From Allium sativum (Eukaryota > Streptophyta > Magnoliopsida > Asparagales > Amaryllidaceae), in the NCBI GenBank assembly GCA_030737875.1, contig CM060910.1, forward strand, positions 634,495,303 through 634,559,302: 64,000 nt of DNA. The letters are read 5' to 3'. The notes below the pieces were generated by a model. That model was not told the origin of the DNA and did not search any database. It was given only the letters and a program-made list of their open reading frames with translations. The position numbers and the translations under genes are program-made. Within the stretch, counting starts at the first letter, position 1. Each line of letters opens with the position of its first letter. Of the stretch, positions 1-11,060 are shown in pieces.

Positions 1-1420
1 ACCACGCCGTATAACACGGAACGGGTTTCCTCCCAAGAATACCAGTGCACAAAACAAACAGCGCAATGCTAAATAAAGAAAAATGAAGCTGTTATAAGAC
101 CCAGGTCCTATCACACAATGCAACGCAAGCCGGGGGATAGGGTTTTCCCTTATAACAGCCAAAGAATGCTTGATACGTTTAAAACAAATCATTTGATACT
201 ATTATAAGTGCATAGTGTATAAAACAACTTCAAATCATAAGTATCAATCATAGGCGGCATGGGTACCATATATCATGTCGCCATATATAGGTTTACAAAT
301 AAAACCGCAAATGTCACGTATTTGGAAATTGGATTTCCATCTATGAACCGAGGCAAAAGATAGTCCTCAACCGATTCGAGACTGCCCAGCCCGAGTCTCA
401 GGATCAGAGCTCGAGTGACCCTAGGAGCGACAGGGCCGGTCCACCGTTGTGGATTAAAATGCCTGAGCACTGCGTTTCGCCGCCCTTTGGGGCGTAAGCG
501 AGCCAACGAATGACTCCATCGGACCCGGATCGTCCGATCTAACCGAGGCGCCTCGCAACAGCAACAACCACATAAGTCAAACTCGTCAGGGCGTGTAAAA
601 CCACTGACGCCACTTCTAGCTAGGAGGAAACGCAGGCCCTCCCTGAGGTCCTTTCTCCCGTTTTTGGTTCATACCGGGTGTGAAACTCGCGAAGTAAACG
701 TTACACAAAGCTACGCCACAAAGGCCGTGCTTTGATCATCACCACAAGACTTTGCTTTTCAACAGAAGCCATGATCATTTGCATCTTAGCATGCCACACA
801 GGCAAACCATCCTATGCAACCGATATCAGTCACACAGAATGAAATCCGATGTCAGACACACAGTCCATTTACAAGTCCGTTCTGGGTCTGAACGAAACCG
901 GAGGCACCTAGTACCCCGCATATCCATCGATCTCCAAGTACGTCTGGACGATCACTAACTGTTTCCATCTTCTTGGGTGTACAGCCCAATCAAGATCATC
1001 AGTTATCACCCAAACGACGTGAAGACCTCCGGTCTTCGACCATCGTCTTCATCTTCGACTTATCGTCGCATCAGTTATTCAGAATGGGATAAACCCGGCC
1101 TTTCCGAATAACTCGCGTATATTTTAAATAAGTGTTACACAAACACAACATACGCCTCATTCCAATTCATTAGTCACTAACCGTAAATTAATCAAGAGAA
1201 TAATTCCCCAAATATTAACCCCGAAGGCCGAAACCAACATCAGATCAATATCCAGAAAACCATTCTGCTTGGCTAACCGACAGTTAGTTTCTAAATTTCA
1301 CGTTCAAATCTAATTAAAGATTTATCTATCGCCTGGAGCAAAACTGGTGATACTCCATTCTCGATCTTTTCAATCTAATTAAAGATTCATTAAAACTCCA
1401 CTTAGTTTTAATCATTATCT

Positions 1421-1466
1421 GGGTTAAAGAATCAGTGTCATTTAAAACACGATTCACGATAAACCC
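1421..1466. promoter_or_regulatory. Single family B hairpin module
   Basis: An imperfect inverted repeat beginning GGGTTAAAGAATCAGTGT and ending ATTCACGATAAACCC. The same module occurs once per LTR in other family B copies (53324-53369, 56310-56355, 62671-62715, and a diverged second one near 53645-53700), and it is the building block of the array that follows here. Its role is unknown; it could be an RNA stem-loop or a protein-binding palindrome. Confidence 0.6.
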
Positions 1467-1479
1467 AAAATCACATTCC

Positions 1480-2704
1480 ATTAATTATCGGGTTAAAGAA
1501 CAAGTGTTATTTAAAACACTGTTCACGATAAACCCAAAAATCAATACCAATTCAATTCCAATTAAATATCATTTAATTGGTACACTTCATTAAATCTAAA
1601 TAAAAAGATTTAATCTTTTCTCAACTGGGTTCAAGAACAGTGTTAGTGAAGACACCATTCACGACAAACCCAAATCACATTCATTAATTATCGGGTTAAA
1701 GAACAAGTGTTATTTAAAACACTGTTCACGATAAACCCAAAAATCAATATCAATTCAATTCCAATTAAATATTATTTAATTGGTACACTTCATTAAATCT
1801 AAATAAAAAGATTCAATCTTTTCTCAACTGGGTTCAAGAACAGTGTTAGTGAAGACACCATTCACGACAAACCCAAATCACATTCGATTAATTATCGGGT
1901 TAAAGAACAAGTGTTATTTAAAACACTGTTCACGATAAACCCAAAAATCAATACCAATTCAATTCCAATTAAATATCATTTAATTGGTACACTTCATTAA
2001 ATCTAAATAAAAAGATTTAATCTTTTCTCAACTGGGTTCAAGAACAGTGTTAGTGAAGACACCATTCACGACAAACCCAAATCACATTCATTAATTATCG
2101 GGTTAAAGAACAAGTGTTATTTAAAACACTGTTCACGATAAACCCAAAAATCAATATCAATTCAATTCCAATTAAATATTATTTAATTGGTACACTTCAT
2201 TAAATCTAAATAAAAAGATTCAATCTTTTCTCAACTGGGTTCAAGAACAGTGTTAGTGAAGACACCATTCACGACAAACCCAAATCACATTCGATTAATT
2301 ATCGGGTTAAAGAACAAGTGTTATTTAAAACACTGTTCACGATAAACCCAAAAATCAATACCAATTCAATTCCAATTAAATATCATTTAATTGGTACACT
2401 TCATTAAATCTAAATAAAAAGATTTAATCTTTTCTCAACTGGGTTCAAGAACAGTGTTAGTGAAGACACCATTCACGACAAACCCAAATCACATTCGATT
2501 AATTATCGGGTTAAAGAACAAGTGTTATTTAAAACACTGTTCACGATAAACCCAAAAATCAATACCAATTCAATTCCAATTAAATATCATTTAATTGGTA
2601 CACTTCATTAAATCTAAATAAAAAGATTTAATCTTTTCTCAACTGGGTTCAAGAACAGTGTTAGTGAAGACACCATTCACGACAAACCCAAATCACATTC
2701 GATA
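1480..2704. repeat. Six-copy 203-204 bp tandem array inside LTR B1
   Basis: The marker TTATCGGGTTAAAG starts at 1485, 1688, 1892, 2095, 2299 and 2503, giving periods of 203, 204, 203, 204 and 204 bp. Two unit types alternate. Type A has ATACC, ATATCATTT and GATTTAATC; type B has ATATC, ATATTATTT and GATTCAATC. The order is A-B-A-B-A-A, so a dimer of about 407 bp was itself copied. Every unit holds two versions of a GGGTT...AACCC hairpin module. The units are nearly identical, which implies recent amplification after the LTR formed. Confidence 0.93.
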
Positions 2705-3519
2705 TTCAATACAAGGCTCTGAATAGAAAATATATCGGCTTATATTCAATATCGAATTCTACGACTAACAAATGTCGTATTGGAAATAACGATATAAATA
2801 TATATCTTTCAAATTTCCATAACAACACCTGTATAATCACGAATTCCAACATCGAAATATTCCGAAGACAATTTCGATTCAAATCCACTCCAATGCAATC
2901 ATTGGAAATTTTGGTTATTTTCAAAACCATTTCAAATTCAATTTATTTATTTAAAAATAAATAGAATTATAATTCTAGTTCAAAACTAGTTCATTTCGAT
3001 AAAAATCTATTTTTATCTTTTCAAATAGGGAGTTTTTCATCCCAAACTTTCACAAATCATTTCTTATGATTTTACACAAATTATTACTATTTTTAATAAT
3101 TTTATCAAGGCCCGTACAGTCGATTTCCAACAACGGCCATCGAACTGCACTTACAGCGACCTTTTTCGAATTTGATTTGGACGTATCTCCAAATCCAACC
3201 GTTAGATTTCAAATTTCTAACATTCATTAGAAAGCTCTTTTCGATACGAACCCAACGGTTCCGGTTTTAGGAGAATCCGACGGTCGGATCTCCCGTAATG
3301 TCCGTTTGAAATAAATGGTCGAAATTCGCGAACTGCCGCGGCGCGGCGCGTTCTATTCAGGCCATTATATTATATATATATAATATATATAATATATATT
3401 TCGTCGATTTCTATTTAAAACGAATTATATAAATAGTTTTAAATTCGTTTCCAATTCTATTTCAACTTCTATTTCAATTCAAAGCAAAATTGAATTCTTC
3501 TTTATAAATTCGTTTTAAA

Positions 3520-3822
3520 ATTCATTTCTATTCAATTCGAATTTCAATTCAATTTGAATTCATTTCAATTCCATTTGAATTCGTTTTCAATTCAATTCAT
3601 TTCGAAATCGTTTTCAATTCAATTCATTTCGAAATCGTTTTCAATTCAATTCATTTCGAAATCGTTTTCAATTCATTTTGAATTCGTTTTCAATTCAATT
3701 CATTTCGAAATCGTTTTCAATTCATTTTGAATTCGTTTTCAATTCAATTCATTTCGAAATCGTTTTCAATTCATTTTGAATTCGTTTTCAATTCAATTCA
3801 TTTCGAAATCGTTTTCAATCGA
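3520..3822. repeat. AT-rich minisatellite, 27-bp and 49-52-bp units
   Basis: Repeated copies of TTCAATTCATTTCGAAATCG alternate with TTCATTTTGAATTCG. The simple unit is about 27 bp and a compound unit about 50 bp, each present three or four times. It lies within LTR B1 and has no coding potential. Confidence 0.85.
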
Positions 3823-4839
3823 TATAAATATCGTTCACGTCAAAATGGCGTCAATCTAATCAACACGGCTTCATAAATTTCTATTTTCAAAATAGTTGTT
3901 ATTATCAAAATATTTCGTTCAACACATGACCAATCTCAATGAATGAGTACTGTCAACACATGAACCTTTATTTTATAATATTCTTTATTTTTCAAATTGG
4001 AATGAGGCCCAATCAATTACCATATAAAGTTAATTATATGGATTTTCATACAACACATGTATATCATAGCATTGAAAAATAATCAACCATCAACCAAAGT
4101 GCACTACACCGTATAAGCATCAAATATAGATATTCAACGCTTATAACAGCCTGTCAATCAATCGATCGACATATTTAATCAATCAGGATGAGTGAACTGC
4201 ATATTTCATCCTAACACCCGTGTAGGGTTTCAAACAATCAAACAAATATTTTATTTGTGCAGTTGGGTGATGTGTAAAATTTATCGACCCAATCAATGTC
4301 AGTCAAATCAGTGTACATAAACAAACCGTCTGGTTTGTAAATGAATAATTTATTTATTCGCATTCACGTTAAAAATTATATTTTTAACGATAAAACATTT
4401 TATTTCAACATATGAATTTCTATTCAGTTCATTCTTTAAATAAAATGATATTTTTATTTTTCTAACACATTTTAGAAAATTTCGGCGGCATAACGGCACG
4501 ATACTAGAAACGGGACAAGGCCTAGCCTTATCCCCGGTCTAGTGAAGGCCCACGCCATTCACACATCATCAAATCAATCCATTTCACCACACAATTCAAT
4601 TTCAATCAAACAATCTCTAATCTATGCAACCAAACAAACAAGTCCATGGTCTGTGGACGGTTGTGTCGGGTGCTACTAAACACCGTCTGCATCCTAGTAT
4701 ATATATATAACTAGAAAATAAATTTGAAAGGTGAGAAATTCTCACATATAGCTATCCTAGCTCCACGACTCTTCATTTGCAGAAGTCTTCGTCGTTTCGC
4801 CTCTTCGTCATCTTCGTTGCCCGTAGCCACTACATATGT

Positions 4840-4975
4840 AAAAATCGAGTTTTTACTTCGCTATTCTATATATAAAAATCGAATTTTTAGTTCGCTATTC
4901 AATATATAAAAATCGAATTTTTCTATCGAAGTTCAATATATAAAAATTCTATTTTTCTATCGCTATTCAAATGAA
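4840..4975. repeat. Diverged tandem repeats around TATATAAAAATCGAATTTTT
   Basis: Four diverged copies of roughly 35-40 bp, each with an AAAAATCGA/TTTTT self-complementary core. The related solo LTR B2 has a comparable array of AAAAGAT/ATCTTTT repeats near 53915-54130, so this part of family B LTRs tends to expand. Confidence 0.6.
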
Positions 4976-5059
4976 TAAAAATCTCATTTTTGTCATGATG
5001 TTTATATAATAAAAATCACTTCTTTAATATGACAAAAATCATGTTTTCACGTTCGCTTT

Positions 5060-5152
5060 CAACATATAAAAATATGATTTCTCAACATATAAAAATATGA
5101 TTTCTCAACATATAAAAATATGATTTTTCAACATATAAAAATATGATTTTTA
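5060..5152. repeat. 22-23 bp minisatellite in LTR B1
   Basis: Four direct copies of CAACATATAAAAATATGATT, 22-23 bp apart, with last-base variation. Each unit contains the imperfect palindrome CATATAAAAATATG. Confidence 0.85.
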
Positions 5153-5224
5153 CTTTTGCTTTCAAATCTTTTTCTACTAAAAGATTAATCTTTTTCCTAT
5201 TTTAAAGTTCAAAATAAAATCAGT

Positions 5225-5385
5225 TTTTCTCTTTTAAAAATAAATCAGTTTATACTTTTTAAAAATAAATCAGTTTATACTTTTTAAAAATAAATCAGTT
5301 TATACTTTTTAAAAATAAATCAGTTTATACTTTTTAAAAATAAATCAGTTTATACTTTTTAAAAATAAATCAGTTTATATTCTTT
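5225..5385. repeat. 25-bp minisatellite in LTR B1
   Basis: Six to seven near-identical direct copies of TTTTTAAAAATAAATCAGTT followed by TATAC. High copy identity indicates recent slippage or unequal exchange. Confidence 0.88.
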
Positions 5386-5460
5386 TTAACATTACAGTAA
5401 AAAAAAAATCCAGTTTTTAATAATTTAAAAATAAAAATAAAATAAAAATACTTACAGACA

Positions 5461-5645
5461 AAAAAAAGGGGGGGTTTCTGCTTTCGTCGGAGGGCTTCTG
5501 GCTTCGAGGGGCAGGTGGCGCTGCGTCTTCGCGAGAGGGTCGAGGGCCTCTAGGGGGGGGCGGCTGCTTCGTCGGCGTTCGAGGTTAGGGGGGCGGCTCT
5601 TCGTCGGCGTTCGAGGTTAGGGGGGGCGGCTCTTCGACAGTTTAG
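5461..5645. repeat. G-run block with a duplicated unit of about 38 bp
   Basis: Several runs of six to nine G separated by TC-rich spacers. The segment GGCGTTCGAGGTTAGGGGGG followed by CGGCTCTTCG is tandemly duplicated at about 5574-5635. Equivalent GC-rich islands sit at the same relative position in LTR B2 (54590-54850) and LTR B3 (57950-58110), so the GC-rich block is a family trait, probably the start of the transcribed leader on the minus strand; the long G runs are particular to B1. Confidence 0.7.
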
Positions 5646-6683
5646 GGTTTTGTGGTTTTTTTTTTTTTTTTTGTTTGTTTAAATGAAATCGGGAATCAGC
5701 TTAGGGGGGGCCAGAAGGAAGAATAAAGGGAGGGAGGGAAGTGTACTTTTTTTTTATTATTATTTATTTATTATTTAATTATTATATTTAGCAAAGAGTT
5801 GACCTTTTACGTACGACCTCTAAACGAGGCCCACCGCCTGTCGTCCATAGCGTTTAACCCCCATTCCGAACACAATGGGATATGCATCGCAAGCTGATTC
5901 GATTGTTTGAATCAGTTTCCGTTGAATTTACTTTGAAATCAGTATATTGAATTTTAAACGTACATTCCCAATTACCGGGGTCACATACTAACTAGAAAAA
6001 TTCCTGAAAAATATTTTCTAGCTTCGTATTGACGATACGGTCCTAACAAAACTAGTTTCGTCGAATTCTGAGGCCGTTTGAAAAATGGCCAATTTCCAGT
6101 CGATTAAAATCAACGGAAACTGGTCAAACGCGTTTTCCTTTGCCACGCTCACATATTGATTCGAAAAATTATGAAATTTGGAATCTAGCAATAACTTGAC
6201 ACCACGGACCCAACAAAACTGGTTTCGTCGAAATCCGAGGTCGTTTGCAAAATGTCCATTTTTAAGGGCTATATATTATATAAAATATATATAAATTCCA
6301 CAGCGACTATTCTGAATTTTCAACTGGACATATCCTATCATTTCTAAAGTGAAATCTCAGTTTGTTAACTTCGTTGGAAAGATATTCACTATTAGATTCC
6401 ATTATTTTTGGTTTCACTAAAATCCGGATTGTTTTGCACCCGGTACATTCAATTGAAGTTTGAAATCGAATTATCGAACTACCGCGCCATTTTCAATTCC
6501 TTTTATAATTATATATAATTATTTATATTCTAACGACGACGCGTATAATATATACGTTCGAATTATATTCAAAATAAATTTCTCGTCGATATTATTTAAA
6601 ATAATCTATTTTAAATAATCAAAATTCGCCAAAATCGCCAAAATAAAAATTTTAAACTGGCCCAGAATTTCCGGGTTGTTACA

Positions 6684-7904
6684 TGTAGTGTAGTATTGGG
6701 GACCCATTTCAGCAGTAACCCACATAGATGTATCACGGTACCCTGAACTAGGCAGGGTGGGGCATGATTACTGGGCCGATTATAAGCGGTCAAAATAGCG
6801 GCAGAGGGTATGCCAGCGTAGGTTTCAATGGATTATGGGTGTGCACGTACTCTGGAGTGGAAAAAGCAGGCACTGGGTACCAGTAGTTATACACTGTGCA
6901 TCTTGAATTGTGTCGGGTTGCTATCATAGGATTGATACACCTTATGGTAGGACCAACACAGGGTATCTACACGCAAGAGAGGGCCGATTGACACAGACTC
7001 AAGGAAAATTAATACAAGTAGGGAGTCGATCGATAGGGTAGTAAGGGTATATCTAACATCTTCATGGCAATTAGGCCGATTGAGGTAAGATCCTCATACT
7101 AGATGTACACCTGAAGGCTACCACAATTGCGGGGTTGGGATCACCTTATTATATAACATAGGATACTAGTTGGGACACTAGTAGGGGATACAGATCCTTT
7201 TTCACAGGATACTAGTTGGAACACTAGTAGGGAATACAAATCGTTCTATAAAAGACACTAGTTAGGATGCTAGTTGGGTGGTGTAGAGAAAATAGGAAAT
7301 CAGAGAAAGAACTGAAGCGCATTCAGTGTATCTTACCTTGTCATACCTAACGATCATCATTCGTTGTCTTGCTATGCTTATTATCATGGTTATGACTGGT
7401 ATCCAGTTTATTCATGTCATGATGCTTTTACCTATTTACATGCTGAAAGTCACTGGACTTACCAGGCTTTATGTCTGACTCTGTTTTGTTTCGCTCTCTT
7501 TTCTTCCGTTCCCCCCAAGGTTCACAGGGAGGGAATATTACCACTTAGCTCAGTTTTTTTTCCTAGCTCGAAGATAAACTATGTATTGCTTTGGACTCTC
7601 GTTTCCACAGCTATGGTTGGCTCATGCTTTATTGGGGAATATCATTGTCATTTCATGCTTCTTTATTTTGTTAAACAAGCCAGATGCTTTGTTGTTATGG
7701 GTATTGGTGTTTGGTGTTATAAAACAATCTTTGTACAAGCTGTTTTACCAAGTTTTTGTTTTATCGATAAAGTAAAGTTATATTTATTTTCCGCTATTTA
7801 AATTATGTCTGTTTTGTAATTTATCTGTTCTATACACTTATGACGCTCCATTGAAGTTAACGCATTCCCTTTGTGAGTGATCTTAACGGAGGTAGGGTGT
7901 TACA
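6684..7904 (+). mobile_element. Gypsy LTR tail (5' LTR remnant of the element continuing at 8223)
   Basis: It matches the distal part of the other gypsy LTRs in this window: the AGCAGTAACCCAC block, the CCCCCCAAGGTTCACAGGGAGG block near 7511, and the end GGAGGTAGGGTGTTACA at 7904. The start is missing because LTR B1 inserted here. No PBS follows the end at 7904, so the junction with the next segment is rearranged. A 145-codon open frame inside it is not considered a gene. Confidence 0.75.
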
Positions 7905-8222
7905 TATCACATATATTAATTATCAATCACATATGAACATCAGTCAATCAACATACTAGTCTCAATGTTTCATTGTTGTCCTATATACAATAAAACTTGA
8001 CTAGGGACATTTAAGGATTATAATACTTATTTTATTATATAATCCCATGTTCATGTCACTTATTTATAACTATATAATTTGTATTATTATTCTAAGGACT
8101 TCTATTATGTTAATATTTGTATTACGCAGTAAACATAATATAATAGAATCTTTTATTTAAAATGTAATATAACATCAACAATATTATTAATTACATTAAA
8201 TAGTTTGCCTGTAGGGCATAAA
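7905..8222. repeat. AT-rich segment resembling a copia LTR end
   Basis: No coding potential. The run GTTTCATTGTTGTCCTATAT, the phrase ACTTGACTAGGGACATTTAA and the ending TGCCTGTAGGGCATAAACTC are of the type seen at the 3' ends of many plant copia LTRs. That is a resemblance from memory, not an alignment. It separates the LTR tail from the 5'-truncated integrase, so it probably marks an old insertion plus deletion. Confidence 0.35.
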
Positions 8223-9540
8223 CTCTAATAGTTACATCATCATGGGAGATTGTGTGTTCCTCGAGTTGATGATTTGTTGAGATTGGTTTTAGAGGAGGCT
8301 CATCACTCTCTGACGACTATCCATTCGGGCGGTGATAATATGTACAGAGATACGAGGAGGGTCTTTCATTGGATAAGGATAAAGAAGAACATGGCAGAGT
8401 ACGTAGCTCGATGTATGACTTGTCAGCAAGTAAATAATGAGTAGAGGAAGCCTGATAGTTTGCTTTAGCCTCTGGATGTGCTACAATTGAAGTGGAAGAG
8501 AATCTCGATGGACTTCATAGATGGGTTGCCAGATCGAGAAAGGGCAACACCAATATTTGGGTTATAGTCGATAGGTTGACTAAGAGCGCTCACTTTATCC
8601 CGGTTAAGATTAAGTGGATGGCAGCTTGGTTGGCATCAGTGTATCTTAGAGAGATCTCCGACTTCATGGAGCTTCCTTTAGTATTGTTAGTGATCGAGAC
8701 CCCAAATTTACAAGCGAATTTTGGAGGAGCCCGTAGGAGGCATTAGGGACACAACTACGACTTAGTACTGCCTATCACCCTCAGACAGATGGACAAACGG
8801 AGAGGGTTAATAGGATTCCCGAGGATTTATTATGGCTATGTATCCTAGACTTCGAAGGGACTTGGGAGGAGCATCTTTTGTTGGTAGAGTTTGCATATAG
8901 TAATAGCTATCAGATGAGTATTGGTATGGCTCCCTTCGAGGCATTTTATGGACGACCCTACAGATCACCTACATGTTGGTAGGAGTCCACGGATAGACTT
9001 CTACTTGGACCTGATATGGTTAGAGAGACATCAAAGAAGATAGATTTGATCCCAAGAAGGATGAAGGCAGCTTAGGACAGACAGAAGTCGTTTGTAGATC
9101 AGCGAAGGACAGATCTAGAATTCGATGTAGGAGACATGGTTTTGTTATAGTGTCACCTTTAAGGAGTGTTATCCGGTTCGGCTCAGTGGGGGAGTTAGGG
9201 TCGAGGCCCTATAGTGGAGAGGATAAGTCAGATGGTCGACGGAGTTAGTCTACCGGGGAGACTAGCAGGAGTTCATGATGTATTCCATGTTTCACACTTG
9301 CAAAAGTGTCTACATGATTCTGCGGTAGTAGTAGAGCCGAGTACTCTATAGGATATCAAGGTAGAGAGGGAGGCATCAGTCAAGAGAGTTCCTACTCGGA
9401 TACTAGGATCTGAGGTGAAGAAATTGCGGAATAAAGAGATCAAGCTTGTTAAGATTCAGTGGGGGAGAGGACCGTGATGATGCGACTAAGGAACTAGAAG
9501 ATAGGATTCGTGCTTCTTTTCCGTTTCTTTTTGGGAGTAT
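8223..9540 (+). pseudogene. Gypsy integrase fragment, 5'-truncated and decayed
   Basis: Contains the HHCC zinc-binding region (HHSLTTIH at about 8299, then CMTC at about 8413), the core phrase [17 protein letters not shown] (about 8540-8590), and the chromovirus-type end with LEDRIRASFPFLFG just before 9540. There are several frameshifts and in-frame TAG stops at 8442, 8466, 8980 and 9073, all at places where relatives have Q or W codons. Gag, protease, RT and RNase H are absent upstream. It belongs to the same broad family as the integrases at 12351 and 23640. It cannot encode a working enzyme. Confidence 0.9.
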
Positions 9541-10095
9541 GCTCTTAATCTTTTCCTAAACCTTGAATACGAATCTATTTTTCCTACCGTTTGAATCATA
9601 AGTCTTAGGTAGAAGCCTATGGATGGTAGGGAATGCTTCAAGTTGAATGGATTCACATAGACGCAAGTGTTTTCTAGTGGATGCATATACACACACTAGG
9701 CACAGGTTAGGCATCGGCAGAACTAGGACACTTGCATATAGATGCATGTGCATTTTTAATTTATTTTAAATATAGATGGAAAATGTTTGAATCATCACTT
9801 GGATGTCGCATTTTGATGAATTATTGTTGCACACATATAGATTTTTATATGTATCCTTAGGCATCCTTTGCATACATATTGGACGCATGACACAGACATG
9901 AATTGCATTAAGGGGGTCAACTAAATTAGTGGACCGTCTGATTTTTGCATTAGCCTAGGGACATATACACAACACTTTTGCGTATGTTTATAATGAAAAT
10001 GGACATCAATGTTTGATGGTTGAGTAGATGGGCGTAGATAATGGTTGATAATATCTATAACTTTCTGCTAGCCTTGGAGATTTCAGGGACGAAAT
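9541..10095 (+). other. Gypsy 3' untranslated region with a conserved hairpin
   Basis: Non-coding and related to 33630-34195, the same region of the second gypsy element. The best-kept block is a short hairpin at 9911-9940 (GGTCAACT, loop AAATT, AGTGGACC), matched at 34004-34032 by GGTCGACT, loop GAATC, AGTAGACC. It sits roughly 200 bp before the polypurine tract. Confidence 0.65.
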
Positions 10096-10113
10096 CCTTT
10101 AAGGAGAGGAGAA
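10096..10113 (+). other. Polypurine tract
   Basis: TTTAAGGAGAGGAGAA lies directly before the LTR start TGTAACACCC. This is the priming site for plus-strand DNA and fixes the element's orientation as plus. Confidence 0.85.
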
Positions 10114-10343
10114 TGTAACACCCAGAATTTTCATAAACAATAATTAAATGTAAAACATTAATAAACTAAATGTTAATTAAAATTATATTCAGAATTAGAC
10201 AACGGGACTAGCACCATTGGGTCTTGTAATTTTCTGACGAAAATGGACACTTTGTTTAGAAAATCGAAGTTCAAATGAATTAGTTATGAGTTAAAGAAGA
10301 ATTCAGAAAATTAAAATAACTATACATATGGAATAAACAGTCA

Positions 10344-10446
10344 TTGGGCGACCCAACCCACTTGGGTCGACACCTGTGTCAACCCATGCCAAGGTGGGTC
10401 GATCTCTTTGTCGACCCAAGGAGGCGGGTGGGTCGACCCAGGTCGA
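10344..10446 (+). promoter_or_regulatory. GTCGAC-motif cluster in gypsy LTR
   Basis: Six versions of GGGTCGACCC or its halves, in a GC-rich patch inside AT-rich LTR sequence. Equivalent clusters lie at 16330-16406, 17946-18012 and 34504-34592 at the same relative position, upstream of TATA-like sequences. This is the probable U3 control region. Confidence 0.55.
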
Positions 10447-10637
10447 GAATTCTACGTGCCTTGGCTCGCACGCAAGGTAGCGTATGTTTAATATTTTCCA
10501 CCTTATTTTTCTGAGTAGGTATTGTTTTATTGGTTTATTTTGAACCGAAGGCAGACATGACGCTTTCTTGTTGGTCCGATGACATGGTTGGACCAGATCT
10601 AATCTTGAATTTGGATGGTTGAGGGCATCCAACAAAC

Positions 10638-10650
10638 CCTATAAATAGAC
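10638..10650 (+). promoter_or_regulatory. TATA box of gypsy LTR
   Basis: CCTATAAATAGAC follows the GTCGAC cluster and precedes a pyrimidine-rich leader (CTTCTTCTTCTTCCC at about 10698). The layout is typical of an LTR core promoter; the transcription start is inferred. Confidence 0.55.
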
Positions 10651-11055
10651 TAGTAGAGCCTCTCTCATTTTTTCACATCCATTCCCCTTTCTCACTTCTT
10701 CTTCTTCTTCCCTAAGCATGTCCTCAAAATTAGGAATGGCCAAATAATTAAATTTTTACGGGGATAAAGAAGTTCTTTAGTTTTAAATATTTGTTTTATT
10801 TTATAAACACTTCTGAAGGTGGAGGTTCTTGTAGATCTAAGAAGCAAGCCACAAGGGAAGTTTTGATCATCAGATCTGTGAGATTTTATGTAATTTTTAG
10901 ATTAGTTATTTGTGTAGGAAAGTTTAGACAGTTATATAGTTTTAAACTACAAGTTTTATGTTTATAGTATTTATATGTTTAGTTTTTCTATAAGTTACCA
11001 TAGTTTATTTACTATCTATGCCTATTTCTTCCCAGTTGTTTATTGTTTATAAGTA

Positions 11056-11060
11056 ATTCT
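11056..11060. repeat. Target-site duplication ATTCT (left)
   Basis: ATTCT directly precedes TGTAACACCC and recurs at 16686-16690 directly after GTTGTTACA. This pair defines 11061-16685 as one insertion. Confidence 0.85.

Larger units (their letters stand above)
1..6683 (-). mobile_element. Long LTR of family B (copy B1), cut by the window edge
   Basis: Non-coding and AT-rich. The right end reads CCGGGTTGTTACA, the reverse complement of an LTR start TGTAACAACCCGG, so the LTR points to the minus strand. The first bases align with a point about 440 bp inside the complete family B LTR at 49405, so the full copy would be near 7.1 kb. The copy is lengthened by a 204-bp tandem array and several minisatellites not seen at this scale in the other copies. 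It has inserted into a gypsy LTR tail that resumes at 6684; the left target duplication lies outside the window. Whether it is a solo LTR or one end of an element cannot be decided here. Confidence 0.8.
10114..11060 (+). mobile_element. Gypsy 3' LTR, piece 1 of 3
   Basis: Starts TGTAACACCCAG after the polypurine tract. It carries a GTCGAC-type cluster at 10344-10446 and a TATA box at about 10640. It is cut at 11060 by the insertion at 11061-16685, which is flanked by ATTCT on both sides, and the LTR resumes at 16686. Comparison with the full LTR at 17655-20471 places this as the first third. Confidence 0.8.

Noticed and set aside
752..958. 68-codon ORF and its relatives at 50810, 52825, 61573 and 61671
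   Set aside because: Short frames in homologous family B LTR segments, on different strands and with different lengths in each copy.
1480..2704. Centromeric satellite
   Set aside because: Only six units, confined to one LTR; no evidence of a long array here.
7364..7801. 145-codon plus-strand ORF
   Set aside because: It lies wholly in a gypsy LTR tail. Its counterpart at 46272-46685 is a diverged open frame by shared ancestry of the DNA, while the matching stretch near 20000 has stops. Hydrophobic composition comes from T-rich LTR sequence.
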